A stretch of 64,000 nucleotides of DNA from positions 1 through 64,000 of the forward strand of contig FOLJ01000012.1 of the NCBI GenBank assembly GCA_900112325.1, in the 5' to 3' direction. Source of the stretch: Micromonospora sediminimaris (lineage in GTDB: Bacteria; Actinomycetota; Actinomycetes; Mycobacteriales; Micromonosporaceae). This document shows positions 7,540 through 17,111 of the stretch, one piece after another. A model generated the notes under the pieces. That model was not told the DNA's origin. It did not search any database and saw nothing but the letters and a program-made list of their open reading frames with translations. Made by a program: the position numbers and the translations under genes. How positions within the stretch are numbered: the stretch's first letter is position 1; the number at the start of each line of letters is the position of its first letter.

Positions 7540-9837
7540 GTGCAGCACCGCCTGTCCCGCCAGCACGTCGTCGACATGTGTCGCACCATGCTCGCCCGGG
7601 GCTACCTCAAGGCCACCGAGGGCAACGTCTCGGTCCGGGTGCCCGGCCACCGGCGGTACGCGGTCACCCCGAGCAACTACGACTACGACCGGATGCGGGT
7701 CGAGGACATCTGCATCGTCGACTTCGACGGCAAGCACGTGCCCGACGACTCCGGCGCCGACCTGAAGCCGTCCATCGAGTGCGGGATGCACGCCAACATC
7801 TACCGGGAGCGGCCGGACGTCAACGCGATCGTGCACACCCACCAGCCGTACGCCTCGGCGCTGGCCTTCCTGCGCAAACCGATCCCGGCACTCACCGACG
7901 AGCAGGTGCGCTTCCTCGGCCGGGAGGTGGCGATCATCGACTACGCCCCGTCGGGCACCGGGTTCCTGGCCCGCAACGTGCAGAAGAAGGTGACCAGCGG
8001 CGACAACGCCTTCATCATCGCCAACCACGGGGTGGTCGCCGTCGGCACCGACCCCGACCGGGCGGTGTTCAACATGGCGCTGCTGGAGAAGGTGTCCATC
8101 GCCTACCTGCTGGCGCTGACCAGCGAGGCGGGGAAGGTGCACACCATCCCGACCGCGATCCGGGAGATCGCCTTCACCAAGCTGCGGGCCGACGAGAAGC
8201 GGATCGCCGCGCAGCTCACCGAGGCGGTCGAGCCGCTACGGGTGCCCGCCGACGAGGAACTGCCAAGCGCCGACGCGGCAGCCGCCGAGGTCGCCGCCGG
8301 CCGGACCGCGGACATCACGCCAGGCGCGGTGGACGGTGCCGCGTCCCCGGGCAACGGGACGGACAGCGATCCGGGCGTCGAGTCGGCCCGGCTCGGGTAC
8401 GCGATCAGCGAGTACCCCGACGTCGACGACGTGATGCGTCGGCTGAAGGCGCTCACCGCCCAGCCGGTGCGCGGGCTGCGCCACGACGCGATGCTGGACG
8501 TGCTGAACTACTTCGACACGAAGTGCCGGGCCAGCAAGGAGATCACCGACCGGGCGCGGCGACGCATCCCCGGCGGGGTGCAGCACAACCTGGCGTTCAA
8601 CTATCCGTTCCCGCTCGCCGTCGACAAGGCCGACGGAGCGTACCTGGTGGACCGGGACGGCAACACCTACATCGACTTCCTCCAGGCCGGCGGACCGACG
8701 ATCCTGGGCAGCAACTACGGCCCGGTCAACGAGCGGGTCGCCGAGGTGGTCCGGGACTCCGGCCCGGTGACCGGGCTGTTCCACGAGTACGAGCTGAAGC
8801 TCGCCGAGATCATCCACCGGTTCATGCCGCACGTGGAGATGTACCGGTCGCTGGGCTCGGGCACCGAGGCGGTGATGGCGGCCGTCCGGGGTGCCCGCGC
8901 CTTCACCGGCAGGAAGATGGTGATCAAGGTCGGTGGCGCCTATCACGGCTGGTCGGACACCATGGTCTACGGGCTGCGGGTGCCCGGCACCTACCGGATG
9001 AACGCCAAGGGCATTCCGTTCGGGGCCACCGCCCGCACCCGGGAGGCATTCCCCCACGACCTGGGTCAGCTCAAGCGCAAGCTGATCGAGAACCGGCTGC
9101 GCGGCGGCACCGCGGCGGTGGTGGTCGAGCCGGTCGGCCCGGAGTCCGGCACCCGGCCGGCGCCACGCGATTTCAACGCCCGGGTCCGCGAGTTGTGCGA
9201 CGAGTTCGGCGCGCTGCTGATCTTCGACGAGGTGGTCACCGGGTTCCGCCTCGGGCTGGGCGGCGCGGCCGGCTACTTCGGTGTCACCCCCGACCTGACC
9301 GTGCTGGGCAAGGCGGTCTCCGGCGGCTACCCGATGGCCGGCGGCGTCGGCGGGCGGGCCGACGTGATGGCGGTCTTCGGTTCCGGGCTGGACGGCAAGA
9401 GCGGAGCGCACATCCAGGTCGGCGGCACCCTGTCGGCCAACCCGCTGTCCTGCGCGGCCGGCTACTTCGCCATCGAGGAGATGGCCCGCACCAACGCGCC
9501 GGTGATCGCGGGCCGGGCCGGTGACCGGCTGACCCGCGGCCTGCAACGGCTGATCGACTCCTACGGGCTGCCGTACGTGGCGTACAACCAGGGGTCCATC
9601 GTGCATCTGGAGTGCAGTGGCGTGATGCTGTTGGACATGCGCAACCCGGTGAAGCTGCTCAAGGAGAACAAGACCCGCAAGCGGCTGATGGAGCAGATGG
9701 GGGCCGCCTACACCGCACACGGCATCGTCACCCTGGCCGGCTCGCGGATGTACACGTCGATGGCCGACACCGACGAGGTCATCGACGACGCGCTCGCCCG
9801 GTTCGACCGGGTCTTCGCGCTGGTCGAGGGGGTCTGA
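7540..9837 (+). CDS. Class II aldolase / class III aminotransferase fusion protein
   Basis: 765 residues. The GTG start at 7540 follows GGAGGAG with good spacing. Residues 1-215 form a class II aldolase/adducin domain, including the metal-binding pair H99 and H101 in IVHTHQPY. Residues ~225-290 are a low-complexity Ala/Asp/Gly linker. Residues ~320-765 form a fold-type I class III aminotransferase like glutamate-1-semialdehyde aminomutase: FDEVVTGFRLG, then the PLP lysine K591 in VLGKAVSGGYPMAG. The two activities are normally separate proteins. Fusion suggests a sugar-phosphate aldol or epimerase step coupled to transamination or amine removal. The kinase gene follows 3 bases later. The substrate is unknown; an amino sugar or aminated polyol is a reasonable guess. 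Confidence 0.85.
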   Translation: MQHRLSRQHVVDMCRTMLARGYLKATEGNVSVRVPGHRRYAVTPSNYDYDRMRVEDICIVDFDGKHVPDDSGADLKPSIECGMHANIYRERPDVNAIVHTHQPYASALAFLRKPIPALTDEQVRFLGREVAIIDYAPSGTGFLARNVQKKVTSGDNAFIIANHGVVAVGTDPDRAVFNMALLEKVSIAYLLALTSEAGKVHTIPTAIREIAFTKLRADEKRIAAQLTEAVEPLRVPADEELPSADAAAAEVAAGRTADITPGAVDGAASPGNGTDSDPGVESARLGYAISEYPDVDDVMRRLKALTAQPVRGLRHDAMLDVLNYFDTKCRASKEITDRARRRIPGGVQHNLAFNYPFPLAVDKADGAYLVDRDGNTYIDFLQAGGPTILGSNYGPVNERVAEVVRDSGPVTGLFHEYELKLAEIIHRFMPHVEMYRSLGSGTEAVMAAVRGARAFTGRKMVIKVGGAYHGWSDTMVYGLRVPGTYRMNAKGIPFGATARTREAFPHDLGQLKRKLIENRLRGGTAAVVVEPVGPESGTRPAPRDFNARVRELCDEFGALLIFDEVVTGFRLGLGGAAGYFGVTPDLTVLGKAVSGGYPMAGGVGGRADVMAVFGSGLDGKSGAHIQVGGTLSANPLSCAAGYFAIEEMARTNAPVIAGRAGDRLTRGLQRLIDSYGLPYVAYNQGSIVHLECSGVMLLDMRNPVKLLKENKTRKRLMEQMGAAYTAHGIVTLAGSRMYTSMADTDEVIDDALARFDRVFALVEGV

Positions 9838-9840
9838 TCC

Positions 9841-11433
9841 GTGGCCGCCAGCCCGCCACAGGTCTTCGCGATCGACCTGGGCACCTCCGGGCTGAAGGCC
9901 GCGCTGGTCGCCGCCGACGGCACGGTCACCGGCTGGGCCGAGCGACCGGTCCCGCTGCGGGTGCTGCCCGGTGGCGGCGCCGAACAGGATCCGCTCGCCT
10001 GGTGGAGCGCGCTCGGGCAGGTCGCCGCCGAGCTGGGACGCGACCATCCCGAGCAGATGCGGGCGGTCGCCACGGTGTGCGCCTCCACCCAGGGTGAGGG
10101 GACCATCGCGGTGGACGCGGCCGGTGCACCGCTGACCGCGTGCATCAGCTGGCTCGACATGCGCGGCGCGCCGCACCTGCGACGGCAGTTCGGCGGCTTT
10201 CCCGCGTACCAGGGGATGTCGGTGCGCCGGATCGCCCGCTGGCTGCGGCTCACCGGCGGCATGCCCTCACCCACCGGCAAGGACCCCGCCGCCCACATGC
10301 TGTTCGTCCGCGACACCCTGCCGCAGGTGTACGCGCGCACGGCGACGTTCCTCAACGTGCTCGACTGGATCAACCTGAAGCTCACCGGACGCACGGTGGC
10401 GACCGTCGACTCGATCCTGACCTCGTGGGTGACCGACAACCGGCGTCCCGGCGACATCCGCTACTCCCCCACCCTGGTCGCCGACAGCGGCATCGACGCG
10501 GACAAACTGCCACCGATCGTCGCCTGCACCGAAGTGATCGGCACGTTGACACCGGCCGCTGCCGCGCACCTGGGCCTGCCCGCGACGGTACGGGTGGTCG
10601 CCGGTGCGATCGACAACACCGCCGCGGCCATCGGCGCCGGCACCACCGACGACAACAAGCCGCACCTGTACGTCGGCACCTCCTCCTGGATCGCGGCCCA
10701 CGTGCCCCGGAAGAAGACAGACGTCTCCGCCGGCATCGCCTCGGTGCCCTGCGCGGTCGGCGACCGTTACCTGATGACCGCCCTCCAGGCCACCGCCGGC
10801 GCCAACCTGACCTGGCTGCGGGACAAGATCGTCGAGTACGACGACCCACTGCTCAGCGCCGGTCACCTCAGCCGCGACGAAGGGACGATCTTCGACGCCT
10901 TCGACACGATCATCCCGACGGTGCCGCCGGGCGCGAACGGGGTGCTCTACACCCCCTGGCTGTACGGCGAACGTGCCCCGGTGGACGACGCGAGCCTGCG
11001 TGCCGGGTTCTTCAACATCTCCCTCGACACCAACCGCTCGGACCTGCTGCGGGCCGTTTTCGAGGGGGTCGCCTTCAACACCCGCTGGCTGCTCGGCGCG
11101 GTCAACCGGTTCCTGGGCGCGCCGGTCACCTCGATGGCCATCACCGGCGGCGGGGCGCTGTCAGACTCGTGGTGTCAGATCTTCGCCGACGTGCTCGACG
11201 TCGAGATCCGCCGCGACGCCCAGCCGCTCGCGGTCAACGCCAGGGGCGCCGGGTGGATCGGCGCGGTCGGCACCGGGCAGCTCACCTTCGCCGACATCCC
11301 GGGCCTGATGCGTACCGACCGGGTCTTCACGCCGGACCCGGCGCACCGGTCCGGCTACGACGAGGTCTTCGACGTCTACCGGCAGCTGCACCAACGACTC
11401 GCCCCGGTCTACCGACGTCTCAATCGCGGCTGA
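9841..11433 (+). CDS. FGGY-family carbohydrate kinase (xylulokinase-like)
   Basis: 530 residues, GTG start three bases after the stop of the fusion gene, so almost certainly co-transcribed. The N-terminal phosphate-binding loop reads AIDLGTSGLKAALVAADG. The second ATPase part has HLYVGTSSWIAAH and, near the C-terminus, TGGGALSDSWCQIFADVLDV, the FGGY signature region. It should phosphorylate an open-chain sugar or polyol, supplying a substrate for the class II aldolase domain encoded upstream. Similarity to xylulokinases is general and does not fix the sugar. Control by the divergent PucR-type regulator is likely. Confidence 0.9.
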   Translation: MAASPPQVFAIDLGTSGLKAALVAADGTVTGWAERPVPLRVLPGGGAEQDPLAWWSALGQVAAELGRDHPEQMRAVATVCASTQGEGTIAVDAAGAPLTACISWLDMRGAPHLRRQFGGFPAYQGMSVRRIARWLRLTGGMPSPTGKDPAAHMLFVRDTLPQVYARTATFLNVLDWINLKLTGRTVATVDSILTSWVTDNRRPGDIRYSPTLVADSGIDADKLPPIVACTEVIGTLTPAAAAHLGLPATVRVVAGAIDNTAAAIGAGTTDDNKPHLYVGTSSWIAAHVPRKKTDVSAGIASVPCAVGDRYLMTALQATAGANLTWLRDKIVEYDDPLLSAGHLSRDEGTIFDAFDTIIPTVPPGANGVLYTPWLYGERAPVDDASLRAGFFNISLDTNRSDLLRAVFEGVAFNTRWLLGAVNRFLGAPVTSMAITGGGALSDSWCQIFADVLDVEIRRDAQPLAVNARGAGWIGAVGTGQLTFADIPGLMRTDRVFTPDPAHRSGYDEVFDVYRQLHQRLAPVYRRLNRG

Positions 11434-11616
11434 CCTGCTTGGCGGCCCGCGGTTTCTACGCGATCGACAGGTGATCAGCTTTTTGCCCGTTTCCCATTAA
11501 TCGGGATTGGCGGCTGTGATGCCCGCCTGGAAGTTTCGGCGGTCATCGATGATGGCTTTTATCCTCTGATCGATGCGACGCTATGACGTCGGCGTCGGCC
11601 ATCGACAGGAGGATAC

Positions 11617-13428
11617 GTGCAGGCAATACGTCGCAGGCTACTCGGAGCCCCCTCCGCCGACCCTGAGCAGGCCGACCCGGAACAGGCAGCGGATGTCCAG
11701 CCCCGTAAGGGACAGGGCAGGCTGGCGGGGGCCGTCCGGGTGGCGTCGCGCCTGTTGCTGCATGAATGGACGTTGGCGGCAATCGCTGGAGTGGCGGTGG
11801 CTGTTGTCCTCACCTGGCCGACGTTGAAGCAGCCGTGGACGACCATCCCGGGCGACATCGGCGATCCCCCATTGCAGGCGTGGCAGGTCGCCTGGGCCGG
11901 GCATGCGCTGGTCACCGACCCGCTCAACCTCTGGCACTCGAATACGTTCTTCCCCGACCTGTACACGTACGCCTACACCGACATCGTGCTCGGATACGCA
12001 CCTGCCGGTCTGTTCGTCAACGGCGTGGCGTCGGCCATCTTCCGCTACAACCTCCTCTACGTCCTGGCGCACGCACTCGCCTTCGTCGGGGCGTACGCCC
12101 TGGTGCGCCAACTCGGCGCCATCCGGACGGCAGCCGCCGTCGCCGGCGTCGCCTGGGCCTTCGCACCGTGGCGGCTCGCGCACAGCGGCCATCTGAACAT
12201 CCTCTCCATCGGCGGCGTCGCACTGTGCCTGGCGATGTTGGCTCGCGGCCACGGATGGTCCCTGCGGGACGGTCACCGACCGGCGCTGCACCGTCCCGGC
12301 TGGATCGTGGCCGGCTGGCTGGTCGCCGCCTGGCAGCTGACCCTGGGTTTGGCGATCGGCCTGCCGCTCGCGTACTTCCTGGCCGGCACCATGCTTGTGG
12401 TCCTCGTGGCGGTTGGCTGGGCCCGCTGGCGGACCGGCACCTGGTTGTTGGGTCGCCGGGTGGTGCTCGCGAACCTCTTCGGCGGCGTCGTCTTCGCAGC
12501 GGTGTTGATCTGGTTGGGGATCACCTTCCTGCGGGTGGTGGAGCTGAACCCGGAGGCGCACCGGGATCTGTCCTGGACAGAGATGTTCTCCCCACCCCTG
12601 CTGGGATACTTCGTCGCGCCTGCGGACTCGTGGCTGTGGGGCGACCACTTCGCGGCCGCCCGCGCCCAGCTGTCCTGGCCTCCGGAGATGGCGCTGCTGC
12701 CGGGCGTCACGTTGATCGTGCTGGCCGTGGCCGGGCTGAGCTACTCGACGTTCCGGGTGCGCCACCGCGTCCTGCTCGGGCTCGGCGTGCTGGTCAGCGG
12801 CGCGCTCGGACTGGGCAGCAATCTCGTCGGTCAGGGCGACCCGGGATACCTGACCCTGTCCCGACTGCTGCCCGGATGGGACGCGCTACGAACCCCGGGT
12901 CGGCTGATGGTGTGGACGAGCCTGCTGCTCGCCATTCTCGCAGCAGGAGCGATTAGCGAATTCGGACGAAATCGCCCCAAGGTCGGGTGGCCGAAGCCGG
13001 TGAGCGCGGTCGTGCTCCTGCTGCCCCTGCTGCTGGTCCTGGTCGAAGGGGTCAACCGGACACCACATCCCACCGTGCCCACCGCCCCGCCAGCGTTCCA
13101 GGCGGCGGACGACCCGATGCTGGTCCTGCCCAGCAACGGCGTGGCCGAATCCGACATCATGCTCTGGTCCACCGAGGGATTTCCCCGCGTCGCCAACGGG
13201 TCGGTCACCTTCCTGCCGGCCAGTCAACAACAGATCCGCGCGGTGACCACGACCTTCCCCGATCCGGGCAGCATCGCCTTCCTCCGGCAGATCGGCATCC
13301 GGTCGGTGGTCGTCCTGCCGGACAGGCTCGCCGGAACGCCCTGGGACGGCCTGCCCGCCCGGCCGGTGGACGGCCTCGGCATCACCCGGGAGGAGATAGC
13401 CGGCGCGTGGGTCTACCGCCTCGACTGA
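11617..13428 (+). CDS. Polytopic membrane protein, GT-C glycosyltransferase-like
   Basis: 603 residues, GTG start after AGGAGGA. At least ten hydrophobic segments. After the first one comes a periplasmic loop with PGDIGDPPLQAWQVAWAGHA and NLWHSNTFFPD. This D-x-x-D-x-x-x-x-x-W pattern followed by an aromatic loop resembles the first extracytoplasmic loop of GT-C (dolichyl-phosphate-sugar using) glycosyltransferases. A C-terminal ~130-residue soluble part follows the last helix. It may transfer a sugar or modify the envelope; donor and acceptor are unknown. It stands alone with a 183-base upstream spacer and is convergent with the antiporter gene. Confidence 0.6.
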   Translation: MQAIRRRLLGAPSADPEQADPEQAADVQPRKGQGRLAGAVRVASRLLLHEWTLAAIAGVAVAVVLTWPTLKQPWTTIPGDIGDPPLQAWQVAWAGHALVTDPLNLWHSNTFFPDLYTYAYTDIVLGYAPAGLFVNGVASAIFRYNLLYVLAHALAFVGAYALVRQLGAIRTAAAVAGVAWAFAPWRLAHSGHLNILSIGGVALCLAMLARGHGWSLRDGHRPALHRPGWIVAGWLVAAWQLTLGLAIGLPLAYFLAGTMLVVLVAVGWARWRTGTWLLGRRVVLANLFGGVVFAAVLIWLGITFLRVVELNPEAHRDLSWTEMFSPPLLGYFVAPADSWLWGDHFAAARAQLSWPPEMALLPGVTLIVLAVAGLSYSTFRVRHRVLLGLGVLVSGALGLGSNLVGQGDPGYLTLSRLLPGWDALRTPGRLMVWTSLLLAILAAGAISEFGRNRPKVGWPKPVSAVVLLLPLLLVLVEGVNRTPHPTVPTAPPAFQAADDPMLVLPSNGVAESDIMLWSTEGFPRVANGSVTFLPASQQQIRAVTTTFPDPGSIAFLRQIGIRSVVVLPDRLAGTPWDGLPARPVDGLGITREEIAGAWVYRLD

Positions 13429-13450
13429 GGCGGGCCCAAACTACTGCTTG

Positions 13451-14929
13451 TCACTCCCGGGTGGCGCCCATGGGCTCGCGGATCAGGGCGCCGTCGATGT
13501 AGCAGTACCGCCAGTCCTCGCCCTCCTCCAATGACCGGATCAACGGATGGCCGGTCTGCCGGTAGTGCTCCTCCGCGTGGTTGTTGACCGAGTCACTGCA
13601 ACAGCCCACCGCGCCGCAGGTCAGACACATCCGCAGCTGCACCCAGTCGTCGCCGCTCTCCACACACTGCGGGCACGCGTCCGCGTCGGACTCGGTGATG
13701 TGGATCCGGTCGAGGTGCGTGCAGGCGGTGCTTATCGTCTCCTCACGCACGTACCGCCAACTGGAGTGCAGCAGCCGGTCCGGGATCATCCGAGCCAGGA
13801 AACGTGAATTCGCCGCGAGCAGCGGGCTCGCCACGGCCAGGATCAGCACGTACAGGGCGATGAACGGACCGAGTCGGTCGTCCAGGCCGGCGGCGATGGC
13901 GAGGGTGGCCAGGATCAGCGAGAACTCGCCCCGGCCCAGCACGGTCAGGCCGACGTTGGCGGCCCCGCGCTGGTTGAGCCCGAACAACCGGCCGGCGATC
14001 AGGCCAGCCACCACGTTGGTGACGATGCTCATCAGTACGGCGAGCAGCACCGGCAGCGCCACCGAGCCGAAGTCGCCGACGTCGATGCTCAGCCCGAACA
14101 CCAGGAAGAAGACGGCCGCGAAGACGTCACGCAGCGGCAGCACCAGACGTTCGACCCGTTCGCGGATGGGAGTACGGGCCACCACGAGACCGATCATCAG
14201 CGCGCCGATCGCGTCGGAGACGCCGATCTCGGCCGACACCCCGGCGACGAGCACGACCAACCCGACCATCAGGATGGCCAGCAGTTCGTCCTCGTTGCTG
14301 TCGATCACCTTGCCGACCAGGCGGGCGCCGAAGCGGGCGACGGCGAAGAGCACCACCAGGTAGGCGAAGCTCAGGCCGATGCGCAGCACCAGTTCCCCGG
14401 CGGACCCGGCACCGGACAGCAGCGGCGAGAGCAGCGCCAGATACAGCGCGAGGAACAGGTCCTCGATCACGATGATGCCGAGAATGACAGGCGTCTCCGC
14501 GTTGGCCAGCCGCCGGAACTCGATGAGCAGTTTCGTCACGATCGCCGACGAGGAGATGCCGAGCGCACCGGCGATCACGAACGCCTCGTAGCCACCCCAA
14601 CCGAGGGCGAAGCCGAAGAGCAGCCCCGCACCGACGTTGAGGCCGATGTACGAACCGGCGGCGACGAACAGTCGTTTACCGCTGCCGAGCACCTGGTCGA
14701 CCGGGAACTCGACGCCCAGATGGAACAGCAGCAGGACCAGGCCGAGGGAGGCGAGCAGGCTCAGGTCCTCGGGATGAGCGATCAGCACCGGCCCCGGGGT
14801 ACCGGGCCCGAGCAGGATGCCCGCCAGCATGAAGAACGGCACGGTGGGCAGGTTGATCCGACGACCCGCACGGGCCAGCAGGCCCGCGATCAGTACGAGG
14901 GCCCCAAAGCCCACGAGGTCAGCATGCAC
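13451..14929 (-). CDS. CPA2 cation/proton antiporter with C-terminal UBP-type zinc finger
   Basis: 492 residues. Residues 1-390 are a Na+/H+-exchanger-like membrane domain with about 12 helices, including the CPA2 signature regions GISSSAIVTKLL (124-135) and VIEDLF (154-159). Residues ~400-485 form a UBP-type zinc finger: C403/H405, C419-x2-C422, C435-x2-C438, C443/C444, H451, H455 and H461. UBP fingers bind ubiquitin C-termini in eukaryotes; in bacteria the role is open. The small KhtT-like gene lies 49 bases upstream on the same strand, so the pair resembles KhtU/KhtT, a K+/H+ antiporter with its regulator. Antiporter call is strong; the finger's function is unknown. Confidence 0.88.
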   Translation of the reverse strand: MHADLVGFGALVLIAGLLARAGRRINLPTVPFFMLAGILLGPGTPGPVLIAHPEDLSLLASLGLVLLLFHLGVEFPVDQVLGSGKRLFVAAGSYIGLNVGAGLLFGFALGWGGYEAFVIAGALGISSSAIVTKLLIEFRRLANAETPVILGIIVIEDLFLALYLALLSPLLSGAGSAGELVLRIGLSFAYLVVLFAVARFGARLVGKVIDSNEDELLAILMVGLVVLVAGVSAEIGVSDAIGALMIGLVVARTPIRERVERLVLPLRDVFAAVFFLVFGLSIDVGDFGSVALPVLLAVLMSIVTNVVAGLIAGRLFGLNQRGAANVGLTVLGRGEFSLILATLAIAAGLDDRLGPFIALYVLILAVASPLLAANSRFLARMIPDRLLHSSWRYVREETISTACTHLDRIHITESDADACPQCVESGDDWVQLRMCLTCGAVGCCSDSVNNHAEEHYRQTGHPLIRSLEEGEDWRYCYIDGALIREPMGATRE

Positions 14930-14978
14930 GGCGAGGACTCCTGGAGCGGACTGAGCGAGGGCGCAAGACGCGGAACGG

Positions 14979-15206
14979 CTACTCGGAGAAGTACGTGCCG
15001 GCCAGCAGGGCGCCCACCTTACGCGCCTGCTTCTCCGACATCTCGATCACGGCGACCGGATCATCCTGCCCGGCGGCGAAGACGTAGAGGTCACGGTTGC
15101 CGTCCCGGCGTACCACCACCGAGATCCGTTGGGTGTTGCTACCCAGGTCGACGTCGTACCGCTTGCCGATACCTGGCAGTTCCTGCACATAAATCCCTTT
15201 GCCCAT
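14979..15206 (-). CDS. KhtT-like antiporter regulatory protein reduced to its N-terminal domain
   Basis: 75 residues. The ATG at 15206-15204 is preceded by GGGAGGGG; an upstream in-frame start lacks such a site. The sequence begins MGKGIYVQELPGIGKRYDV and ends with EKQARKVGALLAGTYFSE. This matches what I recall of the N-terminal domain of KhtT proteins (E-L-P-G-I-G-x-x-x-x, a beta-rich core, then A-R-x-x-A-x-x-L-G). Full KhtT is about 160 residues and carries an RCK_C (TrkA-C) nucleotide-binding domain; here TAG follows directly and no RCK_C remnant is visible before the antiporter start at 14929. It probably modulates the antiporter encoded 49 bases downstream. Confidence 0.7.
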   Translation of the reverse strand: MGKGIYVQELPGIGKRYDVDLGSNTQRISVVVRRDGNRDLYVFAAGQDDPVAVIEMSEKQARKVGALLAGTYFSE

Positions 15207-15626
15207 GGCCCCTCCCGCTGCGCGGTCCACGATCTCTGCGCAATGGTACGAGGCAGCCGGCGCGGGCCGGCTGAATCACCACCTGCTTGGTCTGCGGCAG
15301 GGCGTCGATCAGGGGCTGGGACACGTTGATCGTGTCGGAGATGTGCCGGCGGTGCGTACCTGATGCGGGCCGGGGCCTGAGCCAGCATCCGGTGCTCGGA
15401 GCTGCGCGGCGCCCGGGACATTGCGTCGCAAACGGCGAGAGAGCCCGCGATCCGTCCGCTGGCGTACCCCGTTCATGGACACGGGTGAGGCAAGTCCCGG
15501 CCGATCAGCGCACCGGAGCACCCGCGAAGGCGGTTCGTCCCGATTCACCCGCACGTGGGCTTCGCGGTGATCGCCCCGGTGCCGATTCGCTGACGGAACC
15601 GTCGACGCGCACCCGTTGGCGAACGG
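15207..15626. other. 420-base intergenic region, no gene assigned
   Basis: Between the KhtT-like start and the 3' end of the GH43 gene. On the minus strand around 15260-15350 one frame reads DTINVSQPLIDALPQTKQVV, which looks more protein-like than its surroundings, but it has no Shine-Dalgarno sequence and turns Arg-rich downstream. It could be a decayed fragment. Nothing else is recognisable. Confidence 0.5.
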
Positions 15627-17081
15627 TTACGAGGTGAGGCGGAACGTGGCGTCGGCGCGTGCCTGGGCGTCGTTGATCGGGTCGAGTCGCAGCTGGTAGT
15701 TGTAGTGCCGGACGTACCTGTCGGGGTAGTTGTACGACCGGAACGACGACCAGGACGTGTTGCCGAGGCCGGCGACCTGCCGGAAGGTGGCGTCGGCGGC
15801 GAAGACCGAGCTTCCGTCGTTGGCCGCCAACACGAAGTCGAAGCCGTAGTGCCGCAGGTAGTGGCCGGGATAGTTGACCGATTCGAACGACACGCCGGCG
15901 GCGTCGGCCAGCCCGGGCACCACCCGGAACTGGGCGTCCTGGGCCGGGCTGACGTTCGCGTCGATACGTACGTCGTAGTTGGCGTGCCGCACGTACCGGT
16001 CCTGGTGGGTGTACGCCTGGATCCGGTTGGCCGGGGTGGTGGCGCCCCAGCGTCCCAGCACCGCACTCTCCTCGGCGGCGGTCAGGTTCAGGATCGAGCC
16101 GTGTCGTTTACGGCTGGCACCCAGCTGGTAGTCGGTCCGGGTCCGGAAGTTCGTGACGCTGCCCAGGTTGGTGGAGGTGACCGGCATGTAACCACGCCCG
16201 GTGGCGTACTGGTCGAGCCAGAGCGCCCACTCGTTACGACCGTTGAACTGCATCCACATCGGCCCTTCGACCACGTTGCCGCCGCCGGTGCCGTTGGAGA
16301 TGCCCAGGTGGGAGAGGTTGCCCAGCGTCGTCCACGAGCCGAGGATCGAGTTGCTGCCCTCGATGGTGATGTGCCCGTCGGCCGACGCCCGGTAGTAGCG
16401 GTACCCGCCGACGGACCCCGGTACCTCGACGATCTGGGTGTCGATGATGCCCTGCCCACCGCCGGGGCGTTCGATGTAGAGCTGGGGCGCGGTGAAGCTG
16501 CGGAAGTCGCTGGTGCGGACGTACCAGATGCGGTGCTTGGTCACGCCGTCGCGCAGGGAGTTCGTCGCCCAGTAGACGACGTAGTCACCGGTCGCCGCGT
16601 TGTAGATGGCCTCCGGCGCCCAGGCGTTGCCGGCGCCCGGGATGGCACCGGCGACGTTGATCAGCCAGGGTGCGGACCAGTTCACCAGGTCGCGGGACTC
16701 CCACACCACAAGCGACCTGCTGCCCCGGTTCGCCGCGTCGTTCCACGAGGTGCCGCTGGCGATCCGCAGATCGGTGGCGACGATCCAGTACCGGTCGCCG
16801 GCGGGCGAACGGACGATGGAGGGATCGCGCACCCCCCGGGTGCCGACCGTGGACAGCAGCACGGGTGCGCCGTTGTTCAGGTCGCGCCAGTTCAGCCCGT
16901 CCCGGCTGTGGGCGAAGTAGACCTGCTCGCCGGTGGCCGACTCGCCGGTGAAGTGCGCCATCAGGTAGCCGGCGAACGGGTCGAGCGCGGCGGCCTCGGC
17001 ACGCGGTGCCTGTGCCGCCGGCAGCAACAGCAGACACAGGGCGGCGAGCAGAGCGCTCGCCCTGGTCAGGACTTTGGACAT
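15627..17081 (-). CDS. Secreted GH43-type glycosidase with AbfB arabinose-binding domain
   Basis: 484 residues with a Sec signal peptide (about 1-30, ending APRAEA). The ATG follows GGAGAG. Residues ~35-340 are a five-bladed propeller of the GH43 type: GVRDPSIVRSPAGDRYWIVA carries a conserved R-D-P acid, DTQIVEVPG a second acid, and VVEGPMWMQF the probable general-acid glutamate. Residues ~350-484 form an AbfB/CBM42 beta-trefoil with three repeats containing YVRHANYDVR, YLRHYGFDFV and YVRHYNYQLR. AbfB binds arabinofuranosyl side chains. The enzyme probably removes arabinose or galactose units from plant hemicellulose outside the cell. A LacI-type operator lies 31 bases upstream of the start. 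Confidence 0.85.
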   Translation of the reverse strand: MSKVLTRASALLAALCLLLLPAAQAPRAEAAALDPFAGYLMAHFTGESATGEQVYFAHSRDGLNWRDLNNGAPVLLSTVGTRGVRDPSIVRSPAGDRYWIVATDLRIASGTSWNDAANRGSRSLVVWESRDLVNWSAPWLINVAGAIPGAGNAWAPEAIYNAATGDYVVYWATNSLRDGVTKHRIWYVRTSDFRSFTAPQLYIERPGGGQGIIDTQIVEVPGSVGGYRYYRASADGHITIEGSNSILGSWTTLGNLSHLGISNGTGGGNVVEGPMWMQFNGRNEWALWLDQYATGRGYMPVTSTNLGSVTNFRTRTDYQLGASRKRHGSILNLTAAEESAVLGRWGATTPANRIQAYTHQDRYVRHANYDVRIDANVSPAQDAQFRVVPGLADAAGVSFESVNYPGHYLRHYGFDFVLAANDGSSVFAADATFRQVAGLGNTSWSSFRSYNYPDRYVRHYNYQLRLDPINDAQARADATFRLTS

Positions 17082-17111
17082 GCGACTCTCCGTCCGTCCG
17101 GCGCGGCCGAC

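Noticed and set aside
15139..15324. Possible small gene on the minus strand (SQPLIDALPQTKQVV region)
   Set aside because: Protein-like only for about 25 residues, no Shine-Dalgarno sequence, and it overlaps the well-supported KhtT-like gene; noted only as a possible remnant.
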